Source: Vibrio taketomensis
Lineage (GTDB): Bacteria > Pseudomonadota > Gammaproteobacteria > Enterobacterales > Vibrionaceae
DNA length: 64,000 nt
Reading direction: 5' to 3'
NCBI RefSeq assembly: GCF_009938165.1
Contig: NZ_AP019649.1
Location: 1,922,001 to 1,986,000, forward strand
Every line of letters begins with the position of its first letter. Position 1 is the first letter of the stretch. This document shows, in pieces, positions 29,904 through 38,882 of the stretch. Under the pieces are notes generated by a model. It did no database searches, was not told where the DNA came from, and saw nothing but the letters and a program-made list of their open reading frames with translations. The translations under genes and the position numbers were made by a program.

Positions 29904-29966
29904 CGAGAATAATTTGCACCAGCCCAAGGATGGGTGTACGGTTATAAAAAACAACGGAGAGTAAGT

Positions 29967-31283
29967 ATGACGTTTGAAATCAGCACCTTATGGGAGCGAC
30001 GTCATAATGACGAGCATAAAATTCGCCGTGATGACCATCGAGACCCATTTCAGCGCGACCGCGCTCGTATCCTGCACTCAGCAGCGTTTCGTCGCTTGCA
30101 GGCCAAAACACAAATCCATGGCACCAGTACTGACGACTTTCACCGCACTCGCCTCACCCACTCACTAGAAGCTGCTCAAATTGGTACCGGTATTGTGGCA
30201 CAAATTCGCAATAAACAGCCTGAATTTAGCACCTTACTCCCTTGTGATAGCTTAATTGATGCCTTGTGTTACGCCCATGATATAGGCCATCCACCTTACG
30301 GACACGGAGGTGAGGTAGCGCTTAACTATATGATGCGTGATCACGGCGGGTTTGAAGGCAATGCGCAGACTTTTCGCATCGTGACGCAACTTGAACCTTA
30401 TACTGAAAACTATGGTATGAATCTCGCGCGTCGCACCTTACTTGGGCTAATGAAATACCCCGCTCTCATTAGTTCCACTCAAGCGAGAGAGCGCGCTACT
30501 CCCGCCGTTCATCAGCGTAAACTGAAAGCCAAAGATTGGGCGCCAGCGAAAGGCATTTACGACTGCGATTTAGAACGTTTTAATTGGGTTCTATCTCCGC
30601 TCGAAGTTAATGAAAAGCCTCTGTTCTCGGAGCTTAGAGAAGAAACCGTCGCGGCGAATCAACATCGTAAGACTCGCTACAAGTCCCTCGATTGTTCAAT
30701 TATGGAGCTCGCGGATGATATCGCTTATGGGGTACACGATTTAGAAGATGCGATTGTATTGGGAATAGTGACTCGTAACCAATGGCAAGAAGCAGCCGCC
30801 AGTCAACTGGCTGAGTGCGGCGCACCTTGGTTTGAACAACATATCGCATCGCTAAGCGATATGTTGTTCTCCGATAAGCATTATCAACGTAAAGACGCGA
30901 TTGGTGGCATCGTCAACGCACTGCTGACCAGTATTTCGATCAAACCCATCGACGCGCCTTTTACTACCCATTTATTGGCCTTTAATGCCTTCCTTGAACC
31001 AAGTATGGACAACGCGCTCGACATCCTAAAACGCTTTGTTAGCCAGTATGTGATTCAAATTCCACAAGTGCAGGTCATGGAGTACAAAGGCCAGCAAATC
31101 ATCATGGATATCTTTGAAGCACTGAGTGCCGATCCTGAACGCTTACTGCCATTGGATATTCGCCATGCTTGGCAGCATATCGACAGCGAAAGCCAGGCGA
31201 TGCGTATCATTGCCGACTACATTTCTTCAATGACCGATGGGCATGCTAAGCGTTTACATCAACAACTATTTTCCTCGCATTAA
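29967..31283 (+). CDS. dGTP triphosphohydrolase-like protein
   Basis: The 438-residue HD-domain enzyme hydrolyses deoxynucleoside triphosphates to the nucleoside and triphosphate. The metal site is seen in RTRLTHSLEAAQIG, CYAHDIGHPPYGHGGE, and MELADDIAYGVHDLEDA. The N-terminal PFQRDRARILHSAAFRRLQ is typical. This is the Dgt-like type found in vibrios rather than the classical E. coli Dgt. ATG 29967 is chosen because GGAGAG lies ten bases upstream; a start at 29934 would add eleven residues of vector-like low quality. It may help balance dNTP pools and could limit phage replication, as known for some dGTPases. Confidence 0.92.
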   Translation: MTFEISTLWERRHNDEHKIRRDDHRDPFQRDRARILHSAAFRRLQAKTQIHGTSTDDFHRTRLTHSLEAAQIGTGIVAQIRNKQPEFSTLLPCDSLIDALCYAHDIGHPPYGHGGEVALNYMMRDHGGFEGNAQTFRIVTQLEPYTENYGMNLARRTLLGLMKYPALISSTQARERATPAVHQRKLKAKDWAPAKGIYDCDLERFNWVLSPLEVNEKPLFSELREETVAANQHRKTRYKSLDCSIMELADDIAYGVHDLEDAIVLGIVTRNQWQEAAASQLAECGAPWFEQHIASLSDMLFSDKHYQRKDAIGGIVNALLTSISIKPIDAPFTTHLLAFNAFLEPSMDNALDILKRFVSQYVIQIPQVQVMEYKGQQIIMDIFEALSADPERLLPLDIRHAWQHIDSESQAMRIIADYISSMTDGHAKRLHQQLFSSH

Positions 31284-31290
31284 ACAACTA

Positions 31291-31318
31291 TGCCCACTTT
31301 AAACACAAGGTGGGCATG
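31291..31318. terminator. Bidirectional hairpin between convergent genes
   Basis: An 8-bp perfect stem (31291-31298 with 31311-31318), extendable by two A-T pairs, lies between the dGTPase and adenine deaminase genes. Confidence 0.65.
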
Positions 31319-31325
31319 CTCTTAA

Positions 31326-32345
31326 TTAATGGCCGAAATACTGGCGCATAAACTCCTCTAACTGAGCAGTCAAAGCGTGTTTTTCTTGTTCACTGATGAA
31401 ACTCGCTTCAATCGCATTGCGAGTAAATTGCGTCAATTCTTGCTGAGTTAATTGATGGCTAGCCGCAACCGCAAGGAAGTTATCATTCATATAGCCGCCG
31501 AAGTAAGCGGGATCATCAGAGTTAATGGTGACTTTCACTCCTTGGCGCAATAACTCCACTATGTTGTGCTGCTCCATTTCAGCAAACACTTTCAGCTTGG
31601 TGTTGGATAGCGGGCAAACCGTTAATGGCATTGCCATTTGTGCTAATTCAGCCACCAACTGAGCATCATCAGAACAACGCACGCCATGATCCACTCGCGA
31701 CACATTCAGCAGCGTTACACTGCCAGTAATATTACTCACCGGCCCCTCTTCTCCTGCATGAGCCACGGTTAAAAAACCCGCCTCACGCGCTTTGGCAAAT
31801 ACACGCTCAAACTTCTCAGGTGGATGACCAAGCTCCGATGAATCAAGACCAATAGCGATAATTTTATCTTGGTGTGGCATCGCTTGCTCAAGGGTCTCAA
31901 ACGCACTTTGCTCATCTAGATGGCGCAGAAAACACATAATTAAACGACTGGTAATGCCAAGCTGTTGCTGCGCATCTTGTAGTGCACGGTCAATACCATT
32001 GACCACAGTGGCGAACTCAACACCACGTGCAGTATGAGTTTGTGGATCGAAGAAGATCTCCGTATGAATCACATTGTCTTGTTGACAGTGCAGCATGTAT
32101 GCCCAAGTCAGATCGTAAAAATCTTGTTCGTGGATCAGCACGTTGGCACCCTGATAGTAGATATCAAGGAATGATTGCAGGTTGGTAAATTCGTAAGCCG
32201 CTTTCACCGCTTCAGGCGTGGCAAATGGCAGTTGAATATTGTTACGCTGTGCAAGTGAAAACATCATTTCAGGCTCTAATGTGCCTTCAATATGCAGATG
32301 CAGTTCAACTTTTGGTAGTCGCTCAATAAATTGGGTTTGGTTCAC
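31326..32345 (-). CDS. Adenine deaminase (adenosine deaminase-like family)
   Basis: The 339-residue amidohydrolase has the zinc ligands in ELHLHIEGTLEP, the catalytic HAGEEGP, RVDHGVR and INSDDPAYFGG. The residues following HLHIEGTLEPEMMF are the pattern of microbial adenine deaminases (yeast Aah1 type) rather than true adenosine deaminases, which have LDG in place of IEG. It would convert adenine to hypoxanthine and ammonia for purine salvage. The start is GTG 32345: GGAGAAAC lies about eight bases upstream, whereas the longer frame to 32444 adds an unrelated hydrophobic stretch. Confidence 0.88.
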   Translation of the reverse strand: MNQTQFIERLPKVELHLHIEGTLEPEMMFSLAQRNNIQLPFATPEAVKAAYEFTNLQSFLDIYYQGANVLIHEQDFYDLTWAYMLHCQQDNVIHTEIFFDPQTHTARGVEFATVVNGIDRALQDAQQQLGITSRLIMCFLRHLDEQSAFETLEQAMPHQDKIIAIGLDSSELGHPPEKFERVFAKAREAGFLTVAHAGEEGPVSNITGSVTLLNVSRVDHGVRCSDDAQLVAELAQMAMPLTVCPLSNTKLKVFAEMEQHNIVELLRQGVKVTINSDDPAYFGGYMNDNFLAVAASHQLTQQELTQFTRNAIEASFISEQEKHALTAQLEEFMRQYFGH

Positions 32346-32592
32346 GCTTGTTTCTCCATTGTTTAATAACAGGTAACAAGCACTTTTCTCGACAAGAGTT
32401 TTTGACAAAATTTTTGGCAATACAAAGAGAAAAGCGCTATGCACTTAACTCTTCGTAATCTGAAATTTACGGTTTCAGGTAGAGACTCCCACACCAATCA
32501 GTGGGATTATACGAAGCACATTCGACAAGTGATGCTTAACGCGCCGACTTATCAACAGTTTCGCGAAATTATAGATAGCAAATGGGTGATAT

Positions 32593-33195
32593 TCAAGAAC
32601 GATAATTTTTCTCAAATACCCCTTGCGGCATCTGCTCTATTTGAAATTGGATCATGTTGTCGAACGCAGACAATAACGGGGTAAAATCTCGCTCAGGTTC
32701 AAGCAAGGACAAAATATGAAAGCCTGCTTCTACCGTAGACAGTGCATTATCACTTGGTGCTTTGCGAATGCGGTAATTACCTTTAAGCTCGGTAGGCAAA
32801 CGCAGCAGTGGCAACGCTTGAAGATTGCTCGATAGTTGCCACATTTTATAAGCTTTCTTCCATGTCCCATCCAATAAGATCACTCTTATTTTTTGCTTGC
32901 CTTCAGTCAGTTGAACACCAGCCTCTAGCGAGTTCTCCCCTGGATACAACACAAAATGGTCAACGTCAGGCTGCACCAATAAATGATTCAGCTCATCATG
33001 GTGGCTAAAATCTTCACCGACAAAGTAGTGGCTGTTTGATAATGAAAGCGTCAGAATGCGAGCCGTACCCATCGGGCGCTTCGCTTCACTAGGATGTTGT
33101 AGGATGATTAACTCAACATTCGATGTTAGGCTTTGTATCCATTGACAAATACACGCTTTGAGTGACTTTCCGCATTGAGAACAATATCGAGACAT
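32593..33195 (-). CDS. tapT: DTW-domain tRNA-uridine aminocarboxypropyltransferase
   Basis: The 200-residue protein has an N-terminal zinc-knuckle (YCSQCGKSLKACIC) and the DTW-family motif LLDGTWKKA with LYPGENS upstream. The family member TapT (YfiP) of E. coli transfers the aminocarboxypropyl group of SAM to U47 of tRNA to make acp3U. Here the DTW triplet reads GTW, a common variant. ATG 33195 gives the standard start MSRYCSQC. Its 5' end overlaps or abuts the start of the divergent rhombosortase gene, so the two share very little upstream DNA. Confidence 0.87.
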   Translation of the reverse strand: MSRYCSQCGKSLKACICQWIQSLTSNVELIILQHPSEAKRPMGTARILTLSLSNSHYFVGEDFSHHDELNHLLVQPDVDHFVLYPGENSLEAGVQLTEGKQKIRVILLDGTWKKAYKMWQLSSNLQALPLLRLPTELKGNYRIRKAPSDNALSTVEAGFHILSLLEPERDFTPLLSAFDNMIQFQIEQMPQGVFEKNYRS

Positions 33196-33747
33196 GATGT
33201 GCAGCTAATCTTACTGTTAGTGGTGGTTAGTTTAGTGTGTCTAACGCTACAAATCCCCAGCCTTTCAGCATTAACTGAATGGCGTGTCGATTTAATCGAT
33301 CAGGGACAGTGGCTGCGCATCCTATCAGGAAACTTCACGCATACCAACTATGCACATCTCACGATGAATATCGCGGCGTTATGGATCATTGCGTTTATCT
33401 TTCGTCCTAGCGCCAAGTCTTATGCCATCTTATTAGTTCTGCTTAGCGTAAGTGTAGGAATAGGTATTCTTTTTACTCCGATTCAAGGCTATGTTGGCTT
33501 GTCAGGCACATTGCATGGGCTGTTTGCGTTTTATGCTTTACGAGAAGCCCTACAAGGCCGAAAAAGCAGTTGGTTATTGGTTCTAGGCGTAATCGTAAAA
33601 GTCTTATGGGAACACTTAGGTGGTTCCCCGATCTCCACCGCCGAAATGATCGAAGCGCCACTGGCAATCGAAGCTCACTTGATCGGTGTCCTTAGTGGAT
33701 TGCTTTTTGCGTGTTTTTGTTATCCTTTTGATAAAAATGCTGATTAA
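33175..33747 (+). CDS. rrtA: Rhombosortase, rhomboid-family intramembrane serine protease
   Basis: The protein of up to 190 residues has six hydrophobic helices with the catalytic serine in GLSGTLHG and catalytic histidine in IEAHLIG. The helix-1 loop motif WRILSGNFTHTNYAHLTMN reads WLRILSGNFTHTNYAHL. This compact rhomboid is the rhombosortase type that cleaves and sorts proteins bearing a C-terminal GlyGly-CTERM tag; none of its substrates is in this window. The start is uncertain: TTG 33175 lies inside the divergent tapT gene and GTG 33199 lies just outside it; neither has a strong Shine-Dalgarno. Confidence 0.87.
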   Translation: MRTISRHDVQLILLLVVVSLVCLTLQIPSLSALTEWRVDLIDQGQWLRILSGNFTHTNYAHLTMNIAALWIIAFIFRPSAKSYAILLVLLSVSVGIGILFTPIQGYVGLSGTLHGLFAFYALREALQGRKSSWLLVLGVIVKVLWEHLGGSPISTAEMIEAPLAIEAHLIGVLSGLLFACFCYPFDKNAD

Positions 33748-33780
33748 GTCGCAGTCATGTTTCGTTTTATTATGTTTTAA

Positions 33781-33820
33781 AACCGAAAGGTTGCTATGCT
33801 AATTCCTTTCGTTGTTTCGC
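33781..33820. promoter_or_regulatory. Operator-like AgaR sites before the first regulator
   Basis: ACCGAAAGGTT (33782-33792) and CCTTTCGTTGTTTCGC (33805-33820) are opposed half-sites resembling the AgaR CTTTCGTTT consensus known from E. coli. They sit about 90-130 bp before the first agaR start. Confidence 0.5.
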
Positions 33821-33907
33821 TGCGCTCGGTTAAACTATCAGCGTGTATTACACCAAGACGTAACGCTTTACCCATCCACGTCAATTGAGTTTATAGAGAT
33901 AAACCCT

Positions 33908-34699
33908 ATGACCACCACAGCCCAAAGGCGTGAAGAGATCCTTCACTATATCCAGACTCACCAAAAAGGTGAGGTAAACTATTTTGCCGAGCTTTACGAT
34001 GTTTCAGAAGTGACGGTGCGCAATGATCTTAATTACTTAGAAAAGAAAGGCTGCGTGACACGTTGCTACGGTGGCGCTTTACTCAATAATCAATTCGCTT
34101 TTGAACGCCCTTTGAATGACAAAAAACAGCTCAATTGCGATATTAAGGCTCGAATTGGCGAGTACGCAGCTTCCTTGGTACAAAATGGCGATAAAATTAT
34201 CCTAGATTCCGGTTCGACCACTGAACAAATTGCCTATCATCTCAATCCTAAACATAACCTCACAGTCATGACCAACGGTATCAATATCGCTTATCACTTG
34301 GCCAACAAAGACAATATCGAGGTGATGATGAGTGGCGGCATCATGCGTCGCAATTCCTATTCGGTGCACGGCATTGGTGGTGAAGAATACTTGTCTGGTT
34401 TTCGCTTTAATAAGCTGTTCTTAGGTGTCGATGGCTTTGACAAGATCGCGGGCATCACGACTCCCCACCAAGGTGAAGCCGATATTAACCGTAGAATGGT
34501 TGAAGCTGCGCAAACCGTGATTGCTGTAACGGATTCATCTAAGTTTGACCGCCAAAGCTTTTGCTTAATTGCAAGGCCCGAACAACTCAATATGTTGATC
34601 ACCGATAGTGGCATCCCGCAAGATTACGTCGACCAACTCACCAGTTTAGGGGTTGATGTTCGCATCGTTGATCGCATAAATGATGAAATAACCAACTAG
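33908..34699 (+). CDS. agaR: DeoR-family repressor of the GalNAc locus, first copy
   Basis: The 263-residue protein has a DeoR helix-turn-helix at about 8-60 (VSEVTVRNDLNYLEKKGC) and a sugar-phosphate-binding domain (about 80-250) with ILDSGSTTEQIA and FLGVDGFD. It closely resembles the next gene product and E. coli AgaR, which represses the aga genes until an amino-sugar phosphate binds. ATG 33908 is chosen since an upstream frame from 33812 adds 32 unlikely residues. CTTTCG-type sites lie both before it (33781-33820) and after it, so autoregulation is likely. Confidence 0.88.
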   Translation: MTTTAQRREEILHYIQTHQKGEVNYFAELYDVSEVTVRNDLNYLEKKGCVTRCYGGALLNNQFAFERPLNDKKQLNCDIKARIGEYAASLVQNGDKIILDSGSTTEQIAYHLNPKHNLTVMTNGINIAYHLANKDNIEVMMSGGIMRRNSYSVHGIGGEEYLSGFRFNKLFLGVDGFDKIAGITTPHQGEADINRRMVEAAQTVIAVTDSSKFDRQSFCLIARPEQLNMLITDSGIPQDYVDQLTSLGVDVRIVDRINDEITN

Positions 34700-34717
34700 T
34701 TTCACTTTGCAAATAAG

Positions 34718-35109
34718 CTTTCACTCGCACAAAAATAACCTTTCACTTTTACGAGTAGCCTTTCGATGGCTGCTCGTTTTCTTTTGTTTCCCCCTTTAAA
34801 AATACATAAACAACCAATTTTGTGATCTCCGTCTGGTTGAATATCGAAACCCTTTCAGTTGTTCCATTTTGACCTTTCTTTCATTGTTTCCATCTAACAA
34901 CCCTGTCGTTGACTACTTCAGTCCTCAAAATGCGCCCTATTAAGCGAAAGAAAAACCTTTCGTTCAACTCAAAACGAAAGGAAAAACCACCACAAAACGA
35001 AAGGAAACCGTTTGTGATCTAGCTTTCATTTTTCCTTCATTGTTCCTGCTTAAATACAAATCAAAAGAAATCGAAACATTTTGAACAAAGAATTGAAATG
35101 TAACGAAAG
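34718..35109. promoter_or_regulatory. Operator array between the two AgaR-like genes
   Basis: Eleven copies of CTTTC or GAAAG occur in about 390 bp, starting at 34718, 34740, 34760, 34852, 34874, 34878, 34946, 34957, 34976, 34999 and 35023, with a further one at 35105. Several extend to AACGAAAGGAAA, close to the E. coli AgaR site. They almost surely bind one or both repressors and control the downstream operon. Confidence 0.7.
35013..35028 (+). promoter_or_regulatory. Possible CRP site in the aga control region
   Basis: TGTGATCTAGCTTTCA has a perfect left half of the CRP consensus and a weak right half. It would fit catabolite control of an amino-sugar operon, but is unproven. Confidence 0.25.
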
Positions 35110-35121
35110 GGAAATTGGCAA

Positions 35122-35898
35122 ATGACCAGTGCAGAACGAAGACAGCAAATCATGGCGCATATTCGCAGTCATGGCTCAGGCAAAGTGGATGACTTCACTC
35201 AAGTCTACAACGTCTCTGCTGTCACGATTCGTCATGATCTTAACTTGCTGGAAAAACAAGGTTGCGTACTGCGTTGTTATGGTGGTGCGACACTCAACCC
35301 TAACTTTGCTTTTGAACAACCATTGTACCGCAAAGATCAACTTAACCGCTGCGCGAAGGAGTGCATTGCTGAAGCGGCTGCCAATCTCGTTAACGATGGT
35401 GATGCCATCATTCTCGATTCCGGCACCACCATTAGTTTGATGCCTGCGTACCTCAGCAATAAAAAGCAATTGGTTGTTATGACTAATGCATTGAATACCG
35501 CTTACAAGTTGAGCAACCACGACAACGTCGATCTCCACGTCGTCGGCGGCAATTTACGCCGCGCATCATGCTCACTAACAGGTCACCACGGTGAACAACA
35601 AGTGCGTTCATACCTATTCGACAAGCTGTTCTTAGGTGTCGATGGATTTGACCTACAAGCTGGCATTACCACACCAGACAATCACGAAGCGCAAATTAAT
35701 CGCGCCATGTGTGAGGTGTCTCGCCAAGTGATTGCCGTAACGGACTCAAGCAAATTCGGTCGTAAGAGCTTTTGCATGATTCGAGCCGCCAACCAAATTG
35801 ATGTGTTGGTAACCGATAGCGACATTCCACACGCTACACACCAAGCGTTAATCAATATGGGTGTAACCGTGATTCTTGCTGACCAAACCGCTAATTAG
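35122..35898 (+). CDS. DeoR-family repressor of the GalNAc locus, second copy
   Basis: The 258-residue protein repeats the architecture of the first regulator: helix-turn-helix VSAVTIRHDLNLLEKQGC, then RCYGGATLNPNFAFEQPL, ILDSGTTISLMP, and FLGVDGFDLQAGITTP. More than half of aligned residues look identical between the two, so a tandem duplication is likely. It is separated from the first copy by the operator array and from kbaZ by eight bases, so it probably heads the catabolic operon and is autoregulated. Differences in the sugar-binding part may mean the two sense different amino-sugar phosphates. Confidence 0.88.
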   Translation: MTSAERRQQIMAHIRSHGSGKVDDFTQVYNVSAVTIRHDLNLLEKQGCVLRCYGGATLNPNFAFEQPLYRKDQLNRCAKECIAEAAANLVNDGDAIILDSGTTISLMPAYLSNKKQLVVMTNALNTAYKLSNHDNVDLHVVGGNLRRASCSLTGHHGEQQVRSYLFDKLFLGVDGFDLQAGITTPDNHEAQINRAMCEVSRQVIAVTDSSKFGRKSFCMIRAANQIDVLVTDSDIPHATHQALINMGVTVILADQTAN

Positions 35899-35906
35899 GA
35901 ATAAAA

Positions 35907-37217
35907 ATGAAAGCGTTACTTTCTCTTATCGAACAACACAAACAAGGCAATGCGACAGGTATTTACGCTGTTTGCTCTGCGCATCCCCTTGTACTTGAAG
36001 CTGCCATTAAGCAAGCGGCTCAAGACAATCAGCTTGTTCTGATAGAGGCTACTTCAAACCAAGTGAACCAATTTGGTGGTTACACTGGTATGACTCCACA
36101 AGACTTTGCCAACCATGTTTTCGCCTTAGCAAAACGTCTTAACTTCCCTGCTGAAAATATCGTGTTAGGTGGCGATCACCTTGGTCCTAACTGCTGGCAA
36201 AACCTGCCTGCAGCAGAAGCGATGGAATACTCAGAGCAGATGATTAACGACTACGTTATGGCTGGCTTTAAGAAAATCCATCTTGATTGCTCTATGTCAT
36301 GCGCCGATGACCAAACGCCATTAAGCGAAGAAGTGATGGCAGAGCGCGCAGCAAAACTTTGTTTAGTAGCAGAAAATGCATGGAAACTTTCTGGCGGTGA
36401 AGCTCCGGTTTACGTCGTAGGTACTGAAGTTCCAACCCCAGGTGGTGCACTTGAATCACTTGAAGAAGAAGGCATCGAAGTCACTAAGCCTGAAGAAGCG
36501 ATCGCGACATTAGATGCACACCACAAAGCATTTAGTGATATGGGCCTAGGTTATGTATGGCCGCGCGTGATTGGTCTGGTGGTTCAACCGGGCGTTGAAT
36601 TCGATCATCACAGCGTGCACCACTACGACAGCCAGGCGGCACAATCGCTAAGCAAACTTATCGAAGGCCAACCAAACCTTGTGTTTGAAGCGCACTCAAC
36701 CGATTACCAAAACCCAATCGCTTACCACGAGCTAGTGCGTGACCACTTCGCGATTTTGAAAGTAGGCCCTGCTCTAACGTTTGCTCTACGTGAAGCACTA
36801 TACGGTTTAGACCGCGCAGAAAAAGAGTGGCTAGGCGCTCACCAAGCATCACACCTACGCGAAACGATCGAACAGGTAATGCAAGAGCAACCGAACTACT
36901 GGCGTTCACACTACGCAAGTAAAGGTCACCAACAATTCTTAGATTGCAGCTACAGCTTGAGCGACCGCATTCGTTACTACTGGACTCATCCAGAAGTACA
37001 AGCAGCTCAACAAGCATTGTTTGACAACTTAACTGCCAAACCGCTGCCAATGACTCTCCTTAGCCAATATTTACCAAATCAGGCTAAGGCTATTTCTCAA
37101 CACCAAATACCGAACCAACCCGCTGAAATTGTGATGCACAAAATTATGGAAGTGACTGAGGTCTATTCCGAAGCCTGTTACGCAAACGAAGTGGTATGTA
37201 AGGAGATTATCCAATGA
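35907..37217 (+). CDS. kbaZ: Tagatose-1,6-bisphosphate aldolase accessory subunit
   Basis: The 436-residue GatZ/KbaZ-family protein shows GIYAVCSAHPLVLEAAI, VLIEATSNQVNQFGGYTGM, and LGGDHLGPNCWQ. It is the non-catalytic partner required for full activity and stability of the KbaY aldolase encoded at the end of the operon. The stop overlaps the agaS start by four bases (ATGA), a coupling signal. E. coli has kbaZ second in the aga cluster, matching the present order after the regulator. Confidence 0.95.
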   Translation: MKALLSLIEQHKQGNATGIYAVCSAHPLVLEAAIKQAAQDNQLVLIEATSNQVNQFGGYTGMTPQDFANHVFALAKRLNFPAENIVLGGDHLGPNCWQNLPAAEAMEYSEQMINDYVMAGFKKIHLDCSMSCADDQTPLSEEVMAERAAKLCLVAENAWKLSGGEAPVYVVGTEVPTPGGALESLEEEGIEVTKPEEAIATLDAHHKAFSDMGLGYVWPRVIGLVVQPGVEFDHHSVHHYDSQAAQSLSKLIEGQPNLVFEAHSTDYQNPIAYHELVRDHFAILKVGPALTFALREALYGLDRAEKEWLGAHQASHLRETIEQVMQEQPNYWRSHYASKGHQQFLDCSYSLSDRIRYYWTHPEVQAAQQALFDNLTAKPLPMTLLSQYLPNQAKAISQHQIPNQPAEIVMHKIMEVTEVYSEACYANEVVCKEIIQ

Positions 37218-38371
37218 GTTCATTTTTAGGCTATGAACTACCGTGGCTAGAACAGCACAACGGTGTTCACACTGCACAAGAAATCAGTCACCAGCCACGT
37301 CTATGGCGTGCTCTGGCTGACATACTAGAACAACAAAATGATGCTGTGAGTGCCTTCCTTAACCCGCTTCTTGCGCGTTCAGATCTTCGTATCATTCTAA
37401 CTGGTGCCGGAACTTCAGCATTCGTTGGTGACGCAGCGGCTCCATTTGTCAGTGCAACTCAAGGCTTCCGAGTGGAGTCAATTCCAACCACTGATTTGGT
37501 GTCAAACCCAACGCAATACCTAGACCCAAGCCGTCCAACATTGCTTGTTTCTTACGCTCGCTCAGGCAACAGCCCTGAGAGCGTGGCTGCGGTTGCGCTG
37601 GTTGACCAACTAGTACCAGATTGCCACCACCTATTTTTGACATGTAACGCAGAAGGCGCGCTATCTCGCTACGCAGAAACGGCTAACAACGCTTACTGCA
37701 TGCTAATGCCTGAAGGCTCTAACGATAAAAGCTTTGCAATGACGTCAAGCTTTAGCTGCATGTTGATGTCAACGCTAACACTACTTGGTGGCAAAACACC
37801 AGCAGATTGGCGTCAACACATCGAAGCTACTGCGGCACTGTGTGAAGGCAAACTAGAACAGTGGCAAGCGGCGATTAAAGAACTGGCAAACCAACCTTAC
37901 CAACGTCTAATCGTGCTAGGTAGCGGCGGTTTTGCAGGTCTTGCGCGTGAAGCATCACTGAAATCGCTTGAGCTAAGTGCAGGCAAAGTGATGACCGCTT
38001 ACGACTCATCACTCGGTTTCCGTCACGGCCCTAAATTCACTATCGATGATACAGCGTTGGTTATCCAACTGTTCTCAAGTGATGCCTACACCCGTCAATA
38101 CGATATGGACTTGTTCAACGAAATCCGTCGTGACAAGCAAACATTGGCACACGTAGCAATCACTGAGCAGCCACTCAATGAAGAAGCGGTCTACGAGCTT
38201 GGTCAACTAGACCTTGGCGACCAATGGTTGTGCTTCCCATACATTTTGTTCTGCCAAATGTTGGCATTTGAAAAATCACTTCAGCTAGGTTTTGGCCCGG
38301 ATAACCCATGCCCAACTGGCGAAGTAAACCGAGTGGTGCAAGGCGTCACTATCTACCCATACAACAAATAA
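37214..38371 (+). CDS. agaS: Galactosamine-6-phosphate deaminase/isomerase, AgaS
   Basis: The 385-residue SIS-domain protein has two sugar isomerase folds, the first with ILTGAGTSAFVGDAAAP and SYARSGNSPES, the second with VLGSGGFAGLAREASLKSLELSAG. The signature EASLKSLELSAGKV and SLGFRHGPK are typical of AgaS. In E. coli AgaS converts galactosamine-6-phosphate to tagatose-6-phosphate with loss of ammonia. It is coupled to kbaZ and followed after 20 bp by the PTS genes. Confidence 0.93.
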   Translation: MSSFLGYELPWLEQHNGVHTAQEISHQPRLWRALADILEQQNDAVSAFLNPLLARSDLRIILTGAGTSAFVGDAAAPFVSATQGFRVESIPTTDLVSNPTQYLDPSRPTLLVSYARSGNSPESVAAVALVDQLVPDCHHLFLTCNAEGALSRYAETANNAYCMLMPEGSNDKSFAMTSSFSCMLMSTLTLLGGKTPADWRQHIEATAALCEGKLEQWQAAIKELANQPYQRLIVLGSGGFAGLAREASLKSLELSAGKVMTAYDSSLGFRHGPKFTIDDTALVIQLFSSDAYTRQYDMDLFNEIRRDKQTLAHVAITEQPLNEEAVYELGQLDLGDQWLCFPYILFCQMLAFEKSLQLGFGPDNPCPTGEVNRVVQGVTIYPYNK

Positions 38372-38391
38372 TAATTTTAAAGGAATTTATC

Positions 38392-38865
38392 ATGCCAAAT
38401 ATCGTTTTAAGTCGTATTGATGAGCGTCTAGTTCACGGCCAAGTAGGTGTGCAGTGGGTAGGTTTTGCTGATGCCAACATCATCGTTGTGGTTAACGACG
38501 AAGTCGCAGAAGACACCATCCAACAAAACCTAATGGAAATGGTTATCGCTGACGGTATCGCGATTCGTTTCTGGACCGTGCAAAAGACTATCGAAACCAT
38601 CCACAAAGCGTCAGATCGTCAACGCATTCTATTGGTTTGTCGTACTCCAAAAGACTTCCGTCAATTGGTAGAAGGCGGCGTGCCAATTAGCAATATCAAC
38701 GTAGGTAACATGCACTACGCAGAAGGTAAAAACCAAATTGCCAAAACAGTCTCAGTTGATGCTGACGATGTGGCGGAATTTGAAAAACTAAAAGCACTAG
38801 GGGTGAAGTGCACCATTCAAGGTGTACCAACTGAAAGTGCAACTGACATCTTTACTCTTATCTAA
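38392..38865 (+). CDS. agaV: PTS mannose-family EIIB component, GalNAc
   Basis: The 157-residue cytosolic protein begins MPNIVLSRIDERLVHGQV; the histidine in LVHGQV (about residue 15) is the phosphorylated residue. It takes phosphate from EIIA and passes it to the sugar carried by the EIIC/EIID channel. ATG 38392 has AAAGGA about nine bases upstream. A longer frame to 38308 overlaps agaS and is not used. Family length is normal. The substrate call rests on the operon, since EIIB alone does not separate GalNAc from mannose or sorbose. Confidence 0.92.
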   Translation: MPNIVLSRIDERLVHGQVGVQWVGFADANIIVVVNDEVAEDTIQQNLMEMVIADGIAIRFWTVQKTIETIHKASDRQRILLVCRTPKDFRQLVEGGVPISNINVGNMHYAEGKNQIAKTVSVDADDVAEFEKLKALGVKCTIQGVPTESATDIFTLI

Positions 38866-38882
38866 TAATAAGGACACCAATC

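Noticed and set aside
32439-32684. 81-residue plus-strand frame between adenine deaminase and tapT
   Set aside because: The first half looks protein-like, but the last third is antisense to tapT, there is no ribosome site, and no family is recognised.
36658-37050. 130-residue minus-strand frame inside kbaZ
   Set aside because: It is wholly antisense to kbaZ, with low-complexity Ser/Leu/Arg composition.
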